A stretch of DNA of 12,340 nucleotides, from positions 1 through 12,340 of the forward strand of contig CAMPIM010000106.1 in the NCBI GenBank assembly GCA_946886365.1. Direction: 5' to 3'. The DNA is from an uncultured Novosphingobium sp. (GTDB lineage: Bacteria; Pseudomonadota; Alphaproteobacteria; Sphingomonadales; Sphingomonadaceae). Made by a program: the position numbers and the translations under genes. The notes under the pieces were generated by a model that saw only the letters and a program-made list of their open reading frames with translations, searched no databases and had not been told where the DNA came from. This document shows, piece after piece, positions 1-6,015 of this stretch. Within the stretch, counting starts at the first letter, position 1. Each line of letters starts with the position of its first letter.

Positions 1-60
1 ACCTCCACAAACCGGGTTACCAATTCAACTCAGCACAACTTCACCCTCACCCTCCCCCCT

Positions 61-84
61 GGGGGGGCGGGGGGCGGGCGGGGG
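61..84 (+). other. G-run tract, G-quadruplex candidate
   Basis: Four runs of G (7, 6, 3 and 5 bases) are separated by single C bases, and a C-run directly before makes a CCCCCC-T-GGGGGGG palindrome. This arrangement satisfies the usual G-quadruplex pattern with one-base loops. It lies about 110 bp beyond the stop of the histidine kinase, outside any supported gene. Whether it folds in the cell is inference. Long G-runs are also prone to sequencing error, so run lengths may be approximate. Confidence 0.5.
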
Positions 85-110
85 CCCGCAGCAACGGGAG
101 ATCAATATCG

Positions 111-165
111 GTCCCCTCTCCCGCCTTCGCTACGCTCGGCACCCTCTCCCCTAAAGGGGAGAGGG
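111..165. repeat. Intergenic repeat-like element with strong hairpin
   Basis: The segment holds a 10-bp perfect inverted repeat, CCCTCTCCCC at 142-151 against GGGGAGAGGG at 156-165, with a 4-base loop. A further CCCTCTCCC copy lies at 113-121. The spacer between them reads roughly CCTTCGCTACGCTCGGCA. This layout resembles dispersed intergenic palindromes common in proteobacterial genomes (from memory; not searched). It starts 27 bp past the stop of the kinase gene and could act as a 3' mRNA-stabilising or transcription-ending hairpin, although no T-run follows on the minus strand. Confidence 0.55.
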
Positions 166-191
166 AAATTCGTATCTGCCACCATCCCCAT

Positions 192-1538
192 TCAAACCGG
201 CAACACCAAACTAGCCTCCAGCCCACCGCCAACCCGGTTCGCCAGCCTAAGCGCGCCCCCATGCTCCGCCATGATCGCCCGCACCAGCGCCAGGCCCAGC
301 CCAGCCCCGCCAGTCTCCCGGTTCCGCGACCCCTCCATCCGGGTAAACGGCTCCATCATCTCCTCCATCCGATCCTCAGCGATACCCGGCCCATCATCCG
401 CCACGACGATCCGGATCACGCCATCCTCGCGCACCACCGACACATGTGCACGCTCGCCATAAACGATCGCATTCTCGATCAAATTGCGCAGCGCCCGCCT
501 GATCTGCTGCGGCCGCACCAAAGCCACCGCTCGCGCACTATCCGCCATCTCCGCAGGCGATCCCAGTTCGATGAAATCCTCCACCACCGCATCGGCCAGC
601 GCGGAAAGATCAACCTTCTGAGCCGCCTCCGTGCTCCGTCCCGCCCGCGCCAGTGAAAGGATATCCTCCAGCATCCGGTTCATCTCATCGATGGTCTGCG
701 ACATGCGCGCCCGCTCGCCCTCATCCTCCACCGACTCCGCCCGCACCCGCAGCGACGCCAGCGGCGTGCGCAGGTCATGGCCGATCGCGCCGAGCATCCG
801 GTCCTTCTCATCCAGCATCGCAAAGATCCGGCCGCGCATCGCGTTGAACGCGGTGGTCAGCTCCCGCACATCCCCCGGCCCGCGCTCTTCCACCGCATCG
901 GCCGATCCCGTGCGCGCGAACTGCTGCGCCGACCGCGTCAACTGCCCCAAAGGCCGCGCCAGCCGTCGCCCGACCCACAGCAGCGGCAACAGCACGATCA
1001 CATACAAAATGAGCGTCTGCCCCACGAGCCACCCGCCAAAGCGCGGCGCCCGGTTGCCAGCCCGCGTCTGGGTCACGACCCATTTCCCCGGCGCATATTC
1101 GGCCGCCATCGTTAGCCGGCCGCCGCGCGGCTCACCCCGCATGTCGCCCATGGCGCGCATCCTAATATTGTCCATCCGGCGCATCGGCGGCGGCCGGTCC
1201 TGCTCGATCACCCGCACCGATCGCACGGGCAGCCCCACATCCGCGAACATCGCCAGCGCCCGCCGCTCGACCTCGGGCCGCCGCTCGCCCGTCAACGTCG
1301 GCGCAGCATCGAAGAAGCGCGCCCTCGGCGGCCGGTTGCGCGCAGGCGCCTCACCCCGGCTGTCCAGCGCATCGACGATACGATAGACGCCCGGCGCCGT
1401 CTGCGCGGTCAGCGTCAACCTATTACGCTCCCGCAGCAGCAGCCCGAAATTGATCGCCTGCGCCACGAACAGCGCGATCGCCACCAGGACGATGATCTGC
1501 CCGACCAGGCTCTGTGGCCAAAGGCGAAAGCGCCTCAC
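192..1538 (-). CDS. Sensor histidine kinase (EnvZ-like), two-component system
   Basis: This is an inner-membrane sensor kinase that would autophosphorylate on histidine and pass phosphate to the response regulator encoded just upstream. Numbered from the GTG at 1538 (448 aa), it shows: TM1 about residues 10-33; a periplasmic loop to about 169 with a Met/Arg/Pro-rich stretch (114-148); TM2 about 170-192; HAMP about 194-246; the H-box GHDLRTPLAS with phospho-acceptor H254; an N-box NLIENA near 352-357; the G1 box DDGPGI at 381-386; and the G2 box GAGLGLALV near 411-419. All catalytic boxes are intact. The GTG start gives a GTGA 4-bp overlap with the regulator's stop and has GAGGAAG just upstream, although its spacing is short. 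An ATG at 1580 would add 14 residues and lengthen the overlap to 46 bp. Kinase identity is certain; the signal it senses is unknown. Confidence 0.93.
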   Translation of the reverse strand: MRRFRLWPQSLVGQIIVLVAIALFVAQAINFGLLLRERNRLTLTAQTAPGVYRIVDALDSRGEAPARNRPPRARFFDAAPTLTGERRPEVERRALAMFADVGLPVRSVRVIEQDRPPPMRRMDNIRMRAMGDMRGEPRGGRLTMAAEYAPGKWVVTQTRAGNRAPRFGGWLVGQTLILYVIVLLPLLWVGRRLARPLGQLTRSAQQFARTGSADAVEERGPGDVRELTTAFNAMRGRIFAMLDEKDRMLGAIGHDLRTPLASLRVRAESVEDEGERARMSQTIDEMNRMLEDILSLARAGRSTEAAQKVDLSALADAVVEDFIELGSPAEMADSARAVALVRPQQIRRALRNLIENAIVYGERAHVSVVREDGVIRIVVADDGPGIAEDRMEEMMEPFTRMEGSRNRETGGAGLGLALVRAIMAEHGGALRLANRVGGGLEASLVLPV

Positions 1539-2254
1539 AGCTTCCTCACATCGGCGGACAACGTATAGCCGCCGCCCCACACCGTCTTGATCAGCGTCGG
1601 GTTCTTGGGATCAGGCTCGATCTTCTTGCGGAGCCGACTGATCTGATTGTCGATCGCCCGGTCGAACGCATTGGCCTCCCGCCCCTGCGTGATGTCGAGC
1701 AGTTGATCCCGGCTCAGCACCTGATTGGGCCGCGTCGCAAAGGCCATCATCAAATTATATTCGGCGGTCGACAACGGCAGCGCGACGCCTTCCTGATCCA
1801 CCAGCACCCGCTCCTGCGTCTTGAGCAGCCAGCCCGCAAAGGCATAGGTCGCCCCATCAGGCGCCGTGACCCGCTGGCCGCCCGTGGCCACCCGGCGAAA
1901 GATCACCTTGATCCGCGCCACCAGTTCGCGCGGGGAAAAGGGCTTCAGCACATAATCGTCCGCCCCCATCTCCAGCCCGACGATCCGGTCAGTCTCCTCC
2001 GACTTGGCGGTCAGCAGGATCACCGGAATCTCGCTCGTCTCGCGAATATGGCGGCACAGCGACAGCCCATCCTCGCCCGGCATCATGATGTCCAGGATCA
2101 CCAGATCGATCGCATTGGCATTGAGCCGCACCCGCGCCTCCGCCGCGCTTTCGACGGCAGTCACACGGAATCCGTTGCGCGACAAATATTGCGCCAACGG
2201 CTCGCGGATCGAACGCTCGTCGTCAACGAGCAGCAGATGGGGTTTTTCACTCAT
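1535..2254 (-). CDS. OmpR-family response regulator
   Basis: This is a cytoplasmic DNA-binding regulator of 239 aa, the usual length for the OmpR/PhoB family. The receiver domain (about 5-118) has acidic-pocket residues D11/D12, phospho-acceptor D55 in LVILDIMMPGEDG, T82 and K104 in LKPFSP. The C-terminal winged helix (about 140-235) ends with the family signature around residues 212-232 (LRKKIEPDP ... TVWGGGYTL). It is followed with a 4-bp overlap by the sensor kinase gene, so the two are almost certainly cognate partners. It lies 70 bp after the EF-hand gene, in the same orientation. No clear Shine-Dalgarno sequence precedes the ATG, which may mean translation depends on upstream reading or that the start is weak. 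Target genes cannot be read from the sequence; the EF-hand gene is a reasonable guess. Confidence 0.95.
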   Translation of the reverse strand: MSEKPHLLLVDDERSIREPLAQYLSRNGFRVTAVESAAEARVRLNANAIDLVILDIMMPGEDGLSLCRHIRETSEIPVILLTAKSEETDRIVGLEMGADDYVLKPFSPRELVARIKVIFRRVATGGQRVTAPDGATYAFAGWLLKTQERVLVDQEGVALPLSTAEYNLMMAFATRPNQVLSRDQLLDITQGREANAFDRAIDNQISRLRKKIEPDPKNPTLIKTVWGGGYTLSADVRKL

Positions 2255-2285
2255 GGGGAATATCTGTCACGACTATCAGCAGCTT

Positions 2286-2317
2286 GGAAGGGTGAAGGAC
2301 GCATCCCCCACCCTTCC
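2286..2317 (-). terminator. Intercistronic hairpin between EF-hand gene and regulator
   Basis: A perfect 9-bp stem (GGAAGGGTG at 2286-2294 with CACCCTTCC at 2309-2317) encloses a 14-base loop, in the 70-bp gap between the EF-hand stop and the regulator start. No T-run follows on the minus strand, so it is a poor intrinsic terminator. It may instead be a partial terminator or an RNA-processing or stability hairpin that sets different levels for the two halves of the operon. The role is inference. Confidence 0.4.
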
Positions 2318-2324
2318 CCTATGA

Positions 2325-2861
2325 TCAGTTCTTCGGCGCGGCGTCCGGACCACGGCGGGCCTGCCAGGCTTCACGCATCGCCTGACGCGCGGCCTGCATT
2401 TCATCCGCCGTCACAAAGCCGTCCTTGTTGCTGTCCGCCTTGTCGAACATCGCGAGCGGCCGGGCCATGAACTCGGCACGCGTCAGAACGCCGTCCTTCA
2501 TAGCCTCGCCACCTCGGCCGCCACGCCCATGAAACATCATGCCGCCGTCAAAGCCATGATGACCGCGCCCGCCAAAGCGGCGGCCTTGGCGCCCGTCACG
2601 ACCCTCGCGATCGCCATCCCCGCGACCCCAGCGGCCCTGATGCCCGGCGGCGAACTCGGCCTTGCTGATCTGCCCGTTGCGATCCGTGTCCAACGCGGCA
2701 AAGCGCTGGTCCAGCCGCGCCTGACGGCTGATCTCCCGATCTTCCTTTGTCAGCTTGCCGTCGTGATTGGCGTCCATCTTCGCGAACCGCGCATCAAGCG
2801 CTGCGGTCAGTTCAGCCTTGCTGATCTTCCCGTCCTTGTTCGCGTCGGCCATCGCCATCAT
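2325..2861 (-). CDS. EF-hand calcium-binding protein (mature part, lacking in-frame signal peptide)
   Basis: The open frame from the ATG at 2861 gives 178 aa with four recognisable EF-hand loops of the pattern DxNxDGxI...E: residues 6-17, 30-41 (D rather than E at the last position), 58-69 and 143-154. There is also a half-loop, KDGVLTRAEF, at 122-131. A Gly/Arg/His/Asp-rich stretch (about 75-118) separates the loops. Such proteins bind Ca2+ and in alphaproteobacteria are usually exported. The ATG at 2861 opens directly inside the first loop region, which is unlikely as a native N-terminus. An out-of-frame signal peptide lies immediately upstream (see the 2325-2980 entry). The gene heads a same-strand cluster with a two-component system, suggesting linked calcium or envelope sensing. 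The specific function is unknown. Confidence 0.8.
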   Translation of the reverse strand: MMAMADANKDGKISKAELTAALDARFAKMDANHDGKLTKEDREISRQARLDQRFAALDTDRNGQISKAEFAAGHQGRWGRGDGDREGRDGRQGRRFGGRGHHGFDGGMMFHGRGGRGGEAMKDGVLTRAEFMARPLAMFDKADSNKDGFVTADEMQAARQAMREAWQARRGPDAAPKN

Positions 2862-2980
2862 GCTGCCATGACGGCCGCCCGGACCAGCATCGCCCGGCTG
2901 CGCCAGCGCCAGATGCGAGGCGGCCAGCCGCCAACGAACAGCGCGCCGACAGCAGCGGTGCCCAAAAATTTGCGAATCAT
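2325..2980 (-). pseudogene. Full EF-hand locus with apparent -1 frameshift in the signal peptide
   Basis: The ATG at 2980 encodes MIRKFLGTAAVGALFVGG, a classical signal-peptide start (basic n-region, hydrophobic core). That frame then turns to Trp/Arg-rich nonsense and stops at 2858-2860. In the EF-hand frame, the sequence from about 2927 reads LAASHLALAQPGDAGPGGRH, the expected end of a signal peptide with an ALA-Q cleavage site. It continues without a stop into MMAMADANKDG. The two starts differ by 119 bp, one short of a multiple of three, so one missing base near 2921-2932 (GGCGGCTGG) restores a continuous protein of about 218 residues. Either this strain carries a real lesion or the base is a sequencing error. 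The frameshifted frame stops at an ATGA overlapping the ATG at 2861, so some reinitiation is possible, but its product would stay in the cytoplasm. Confidence 0.8.
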
Positions 2981-2987
2981 CTCGTCT

Positions 2988-2996
2988 CTTCCTTCC
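2988..2996 (-). promoter_or_regulatory. Ribosome binding site for the EF-hand gene start at 2980
   Basis: On the minus strand GGAAGGAAG stands about 7 bases before the ATG at 2980-2978. This strong, well-placed site supports 2980 as the original start of the EF-hand gene and hence the frameshift reading. No comparable site is seen before the ATG at 2861. Confidence 0.7.
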
Positions 2997-3046
2997 AAGG
3001 GGTCACGAACGGCGTGTCACCGCTCCTGAAACCCCTTATGAGGAAG

Positions 3047-3086
3047 ACTTGTCCCGCAAACTTGTCATGTCACGGGCTAAATTGTC
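3047..3086. promoter_or_regulatory. Direct repeats upstream of the EF-hand gene, possible regulator site
   Basis: ACTTGTC occurs at 3047-3053 and again at 3060-3066 (13-bp step), with a near copy AATTGTC at 3080-3086. They lie 67-106 bp before the EF-hand start. OmpR-family regulators bind tandem direct repeats, so this could be where the neighbouring regulator acts. However, the spacing differs from the usual 10-11 bp and no mismatch statistics were run. Treat as a weak candidate. Confidence 0.25.
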
Positions 3087-3120
3087 GCAATATGTAACGA
3101 GGGCGAGCCTCCCCACCCCC

Positions 3121-3196
3121 GTCATCCCAGCGCAAGCTGGGATCTCAGGAGGCAAGGCGCCAGGCCGCATAAGATCCCAGCTTGCGCTGGGATGAC
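3121..3196. repeat. Perfect 25-bp inverted repeat with nested hairpins
   Basis: Arms at 3121-3145 and 3172-3196 are exact reverse complements, separated by 26 bases. Each arm is itself a small palindrome, CCCAGC-GCAA-GCTGGG. The right arm ends 7 bp from the argG stop, so on the minus strand it would form a stem right after argG. It could serve as that gene's transcript end or 3' stabiliser. The shape, two nested palindromes in opposite orientation in an intergenic space, fits a REP/BIME-like dispersed repeat. That it recurs elsewhere in the genome is a prediction, not something visible here. Confidence 0.75.
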
Positions 3197-3203
3197 GAGT
3201 TCG

Positions 3204-4421
3204 TCAGCCGTCCCGCCGCCCCAGCAACCGCAGACGCAGCGCATTCAGCTTGATAAAGCCCGCCGCATCGCGCTGATCATAGGCGCCCGCATCATCCTCG
3301 AACGTGACAACCTTCTCGCTGTAGAGCGAATAAGGCGACTTGCGACCAACGACCTGAACGCCGCCCTTGTACAGCTTCAGCCGAACCGTCCCCGTCACCT
3401 TCTCCTGGCTATGGTCGATCGCCGCCTGCAACATCTCACGCTCGGGCGAGAACCAGAAGCCGTTATAGATCAGCTCGGCATATTTGGGCGCCAGCTCATC
3501 CTTCAGATGCGCCGCGCCACGGTCCAGCGTCAGCTGCTCGATACCGCGATGGGCCAGATGATAGATGGTGCCGCCCGGCGTTTCATACATGCCGCGCGAC
3601 TTCATGCCGACGAAGCGGTTCTCGACCAGATCGAGCCGGCCGATGCCATGCTTGCGGCCATATTCGTTCAGCGTTTCGAGCAACGTCGCCGGGCTCATGC
3701 CCACGCCATTGATCGCCACGCCGTCGCCACGTTCGAAATCGACCGTGATATATTCCGGCGCGTCGGGCGCGTCCTCCGGGTTCACCGTGCGCGAAAAGAC
3801 ATAGTCGGGCACTTCTTCCCACGGATCTTCCAGCACCTTGCCCTCCGAAGAGGTGTGCAGCATGTTCGCGTCGGTCGAAAACGGGCTCTCGCCACGCTTG
3901 TCGCGCGGGATCGGAATCTGATGCTGCTCGGCAAATTCGATCAGCTTCGTGCGGCTGGCCAGGTCCCACTCCCGCCAGGGCGCGATCACCTTGATGTCGG
4001 GCGACAGCGCATAATAGCCCAGCTCGAACCGCACCTGGTCGTTGCCCTTGCCGGTCGCGCCATGACTGACCGCGTCGGCGCCAACCATCTTCGCAATCTC
4101 GATCTGGCGCTTGGCGATCAGCGGGCGGGCAATCGACGTGCCCAGCAGATACAGCCCCTCATACATCGCGTTCCCGCGCATCATCGGGAAGACATAATCC
4201 TTCACAAACTCTTCGCGCAGGTCGTCGATGAAGATATGCTCATCCTTGACGCCCATCAGCTTGGCCTTCTGGCGCGCAGGCTCCAGCTCCTCGCCCTGCC
4301 CCAGATCGGCGGTGAAGGTCACAACTTCACACTGATAGGTCTGCTGCAGCCACTTCAGGATCACGCTGGTGTCGAGCCCTCCTGAGAAGGCAAGGACAAT
4401 GCGGTTGATCTTATCGGACAT
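3204..4421 (-). CDS. argG: Argininosuccinate synthase
   Basis: The enzyme catalyses ATP-dependent condensation of citrulline with aspartate to argininosuccinate, the penultimate step of arginine biosynthesis, in the cytoplasm. The 405-aa product has the usual length of the family. It carries the PP-loop nucleotide motif [10 protein letters not shown] (11-20), the substrate-binding segment [13 protein letters not shown] (121-133), and the conserved segment [12 protein letters not shown] near the C-terminus. The ATG at 4421 has AAGGAAGG at 4433-4440, spaced 11 bases. The gene stands alone, with 165 bp of upstream spacer containing a 16-bp palindrome and, downstream, a perfect inverted repeat. 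No other arginine gene is in the window. Confidence 0.98.
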   Translation of the reverse strand: MSDKINRIVLAFSGGLDTSVILKWLQQTYQCEVVTFTADLGQGEELEPARQKAKLMGVKDEHIFIDDLREEFVKDYVFPMMRGNAMYEGLYLLGTSIARPLIAKRQIEIAKMVGADAVSHGATGKGNDQVRFELGYYALSPDIKVIAPWREWDLASRTKLIEFAEQHQIPIPRDKRGESPFSTDANMLHTSSEGKVLEDPWEEVPDYVFSRTVNPEDAPDAPEYITVDFERGDGVAINGVGMSPATLLETLNEYGRKHGIGRLDLVENRFVGMKSRGMYETPGGTIYHLAHRGIEQLTLDRGAAHLKDELAPKYAELIYNGFWFSPEREMLQAAIDHSQEKVTGTVRLKLYKGGVQVVGRKSPYSLYSEKVVTFEDDAGAYDQRDAAGFIKLNALRLRLLGRRDG

Positions 4422-4432
4422 GGGTGGAGCGA

Positions 4433-4440
4433 CCTTCCTT
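4433..4440 (-). promoter_or_regulatory. argG ribosome binding site
   Basis: AAGGAAGG on the minus strand, 11 bases before the ATG at 4421. The spacing is slightly long but it is the only purine-rich site near this start. Confidence 0.5.
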
Positions 4441-4469
4441 CAAACTTGGCCTGCAAACTGGCGCGAAAT

Positions 4470-4485
4470 TACCGGCGCGCCGGTA
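4470..4485. promoter_or_regulatory. 16-bp perfect palindrome upstream of argG
   Basis: TACCGGCGCGCCGGTA is fully self-complementary and centred about 56 bp before the argG start, within the likely promoter or leader region. It could be an operator for a dimeric repressor or a hairpin in the leader RNA. The role is unknown and no matching consensus is recognised with confidence. Confidence 0.4.
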
Positions 4486-4537
4486 TCAGGGGTCGGCCCC
4501 AAGTGCAACCGAATCGACGTGCGCAGGTCATGCAAAC

Positions 4538-4563
4538 GGGGCGGCACCCTGCGATGCCGCCCC
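4538..4563 (-). terminator. Likely intrinsic terminator of the 4587-5555 gene
   Basis: A perfect 9-bp GC-rich stem (GGGGCGGCA at 4538-4546 with TGCCGCCCC at 4555-4563) with an 8-base loop starts 24 bp after the stop codon. On the minus strand it is followed by GTTTGC, a short T-run. This fits a rho-independent terminator separating the gene from argG downstream, which implies argG has its own promoter in 4422-4537. Confidence 0.65.
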
Positions 4564-4586
4564 AGTCTGGCTGTTTGCCCGGTGAC

Positions 4587-5555
4587 TTAGCGCGTTTGCG
4601 GCTTGAATGTCATCCGGCGATTCCGATCCGCGCCCATCCGATAGACGGTCTGCACCTGCGGTTCGGCATGGATGGTCTGCGGCGGCACATGGGCAGGCGC
4701 ATCCGCAAAGGATGCTCGTTCGTCCTTCTGCTGTTGCGCGAGCAGGAACCGCGCTCGGGCCAGCCGCTTGCGATGCGTGCGAAACGGATTGTCCGCGCTC
4801 GGCGCGGCGGCGACCATCGCCTCCAGACTGGAGCCGTAAGCAGCCCCGGCCGCAAGGAGCGCGCGCGCAACGGCAGGCTCAGCCACCGGTTTCCGCTCCA
4901 TAAAGGTGGGCGCGACCGCGACAGGCTTGTCGACCATCGGAGTGACCGGGGCAGCCAAAACCTCCTCTTCCTCGACCTCCGCAATGTTGCGGCGACGACG
5001 AACAGCGGCGGCCCCGCCCAGCCCCGCGAGCAGCAGCACGCCACCGCCCAAGGCCCACAGGAGCGATTCCTTTGTGCCAGTATCGGCAGCACCAATCTCG
5101 CGCGCCTCAGCGGCAGGGGGTGTGGCGGGTACGGCTTGGTTCACGACAGGCGGCGGAACAACGGCAACTTCGCGCTCAGGCGATGCCGACACAGGCCGGG
5201 CCTCCGCCCGTTCAACCGCCGGCGCAGCAGCAGGCCGCTCAACTTGCGCCCGCGGCGCAGTTCGAACCGGCGTGGAAGCCGTCCGCGCGTTTGGCCGACT
5301 AGCAGCAGGTTTCACCGCCGCCTCGGCTTCCGAAGCAGCCACCGCAGCATCCAGCCGTTCCTCAACCGAAGCGGTCGGCTGGACCATCGGCTGCGGGACC
5401 GACGCAGCAGGAGCTGCAACCGGCGGCGGCACGATAACAGGCGGCGAGACTGCGTCAGGAACAGTTTCCTGCGCGAAAGAACAGGTTGAACCAAGGGCCA
5501 GAACAGCGGCAATCGCGGCACCAGCCGGGCGAGCAGATTGAATATATCCTCTCAT
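4587..5555 (-). CDS. Ala/Pro/Val-rich secreted, single-pass membrane protein of unknown function
   Basis: The 322-aa product begins with a signal peptide (hydrophobic core about 11-22, likely cleavage after SFA at 28). It continues as a low-complexity Pro/Ala/Val/Glu region (about 30-160) expected outside the membrane. One strong transmembrane helix follows (about 164-185), then RRRRN and an acidic EVEEEEV patch, consistent with a cytoplasmic C-terminal part. The tail holds the least repetitive and probably conserved segment, NPFRTHRKRLARARFLL (256-272). The signal-rod-TM-basic layout resembles LPXTG-anchor-like annotations sometimes given to alphaproteobacterial proteins, but no LPXTG motif is present. 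No enzymatic motif is visible. It is flanked by a good terminator and a 167-bp upstream gap, so it is probably transcribed alone. An envelope-spanning structural role is only a guess. Confidence 0.75.
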   Translation of the reverse strand: MRGYIQSARPAGAAIAAVLALGSTCSFAQETVPDAVSPPVIVPPPVAAPAASVPQPMVQPTASVEERLDAAVAASEAEAAVKPAASRPNARTASTPVRTAPRAQVERPAAAPAVERAEARPVSASPEREVAVVPPPVVNQAVPATPPAAEAREIGAADTGTKESLLWALGGGVLLLAGLGGAAAVRRRRNIAEVEEEEVLAAPVTPMVDKPVAVAPTFMERKPVAEPAVARALLAAGAAYGSSLEAMVAAAPSADNPFRTHRKRLARARFLLAQQQKDERASFADAPAHVPPQTIHAEPQVQTVYRMGADRNRRMTFKPQTR

Positions 5556-5722
5556 AGCCCAAGCTGAACCAACGAACTTTTCAATTGACCGCAGACATGG
5601 TCACGGATTCACGATGAGTTGATTTTACAAAGAGACGAATTGTTTCAGGCGTGTGGGAGATGAACATCCATTCATCTCATCAGACCTAAAAGGCCTTGGA
5701 ATACTGCTTGCCGTCCTAACCG

Positions 5723-5917
5723 CTATTCAACCCGATCGACGTCACCATCCCGCCGACTACCGTGGAGCAGACGATCCTGCCGCGCCTCCTCGATCCGCCG
5801 CCCCTCACGCTCAGCCTTGGTCTGGCCGAACTTCGCCCGATTTGCAGCGGCCACCTGCTCCTTATCCTTCCGCACCTTGGCCTTGCGCGCCTGCCGCAGA
5901 TTGATGATGTCCGCCAT
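5723..5917 (-). CDS. DUF4169-family small basic protein
   Basis: This 64-aa, strongly charged, probably helical protein starts MADIINLRQARKAK and continues with KEQVAAANRAKFGQTKAERE. That pattern matches my recollection of DUF4169 proteins, which are widespread in alphaproteobacteria and have no assigned function. There is no signal peptide or membrane segment. It is the last minus-strand gene before the divergent glycan locus, whose first start lies 98 bp away, so the promoters of both must sit in 5918-6015. No obvious Shine-Dalgarno site is seen. The 167 bp between its stop and the next gene downstream hold nothing I can identify. Confidence 0.8.
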   Translation of the reverse strand: MADIINLRQARKAKVRKDKEQVAAANRAKFGQTKAEREGRRIEEARQDRLLHGSRRDGDVDRVE

Positions 5918-6015
5918 GGCTGCTCAAAACCCTATCTGTTCGCGCTTTTTGATCGAAGCTCCGGGAGTAGGCCAGTAGCGGCCGATTCGGAACCCGGCCA
6001 TGGCATCTTGTAAAC

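Noticed and set aside
1514..2470. 318-codon plus-strand open frame across the regulator
   Set aside because: It lies antisense to the response regulator, whose receiver and winged-helix motifs are all intact. The antisense translation is Arg/His/Pro-rich with no family signature, as expected for a GC-rich shadow.
2529..3029. 166-codon plus-strand open frame over the EF-hand gene
   Set aside because: It is antisense to four clear EF-hand loops and crosses the EF-hand ribosome site; no supporting motif.
3192..4385. 397-codon plus-strand open frame across argG
   Set aside because: It is complementary to argG almost end to end; argG is unmistakable and full length. Apparent similarity to hypothetical proteins of this kind is a known annotation artefact.
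4446..5489. 347-codon plus-strand open frame and a 211-codon companion at 4906-5541
   Set aside because: Both are shadows of the Ala/Pro-rich minus-strand gene. That gene has a signal peptide, TM helix and terminator in the correct order; these have none.
5918..6015. Possible divergent promoters between the DUF4169 gene and the glycan operon
   Set aside because: Promoters must exist near here, but no pair of boxes on either strand stands out enough to place them.
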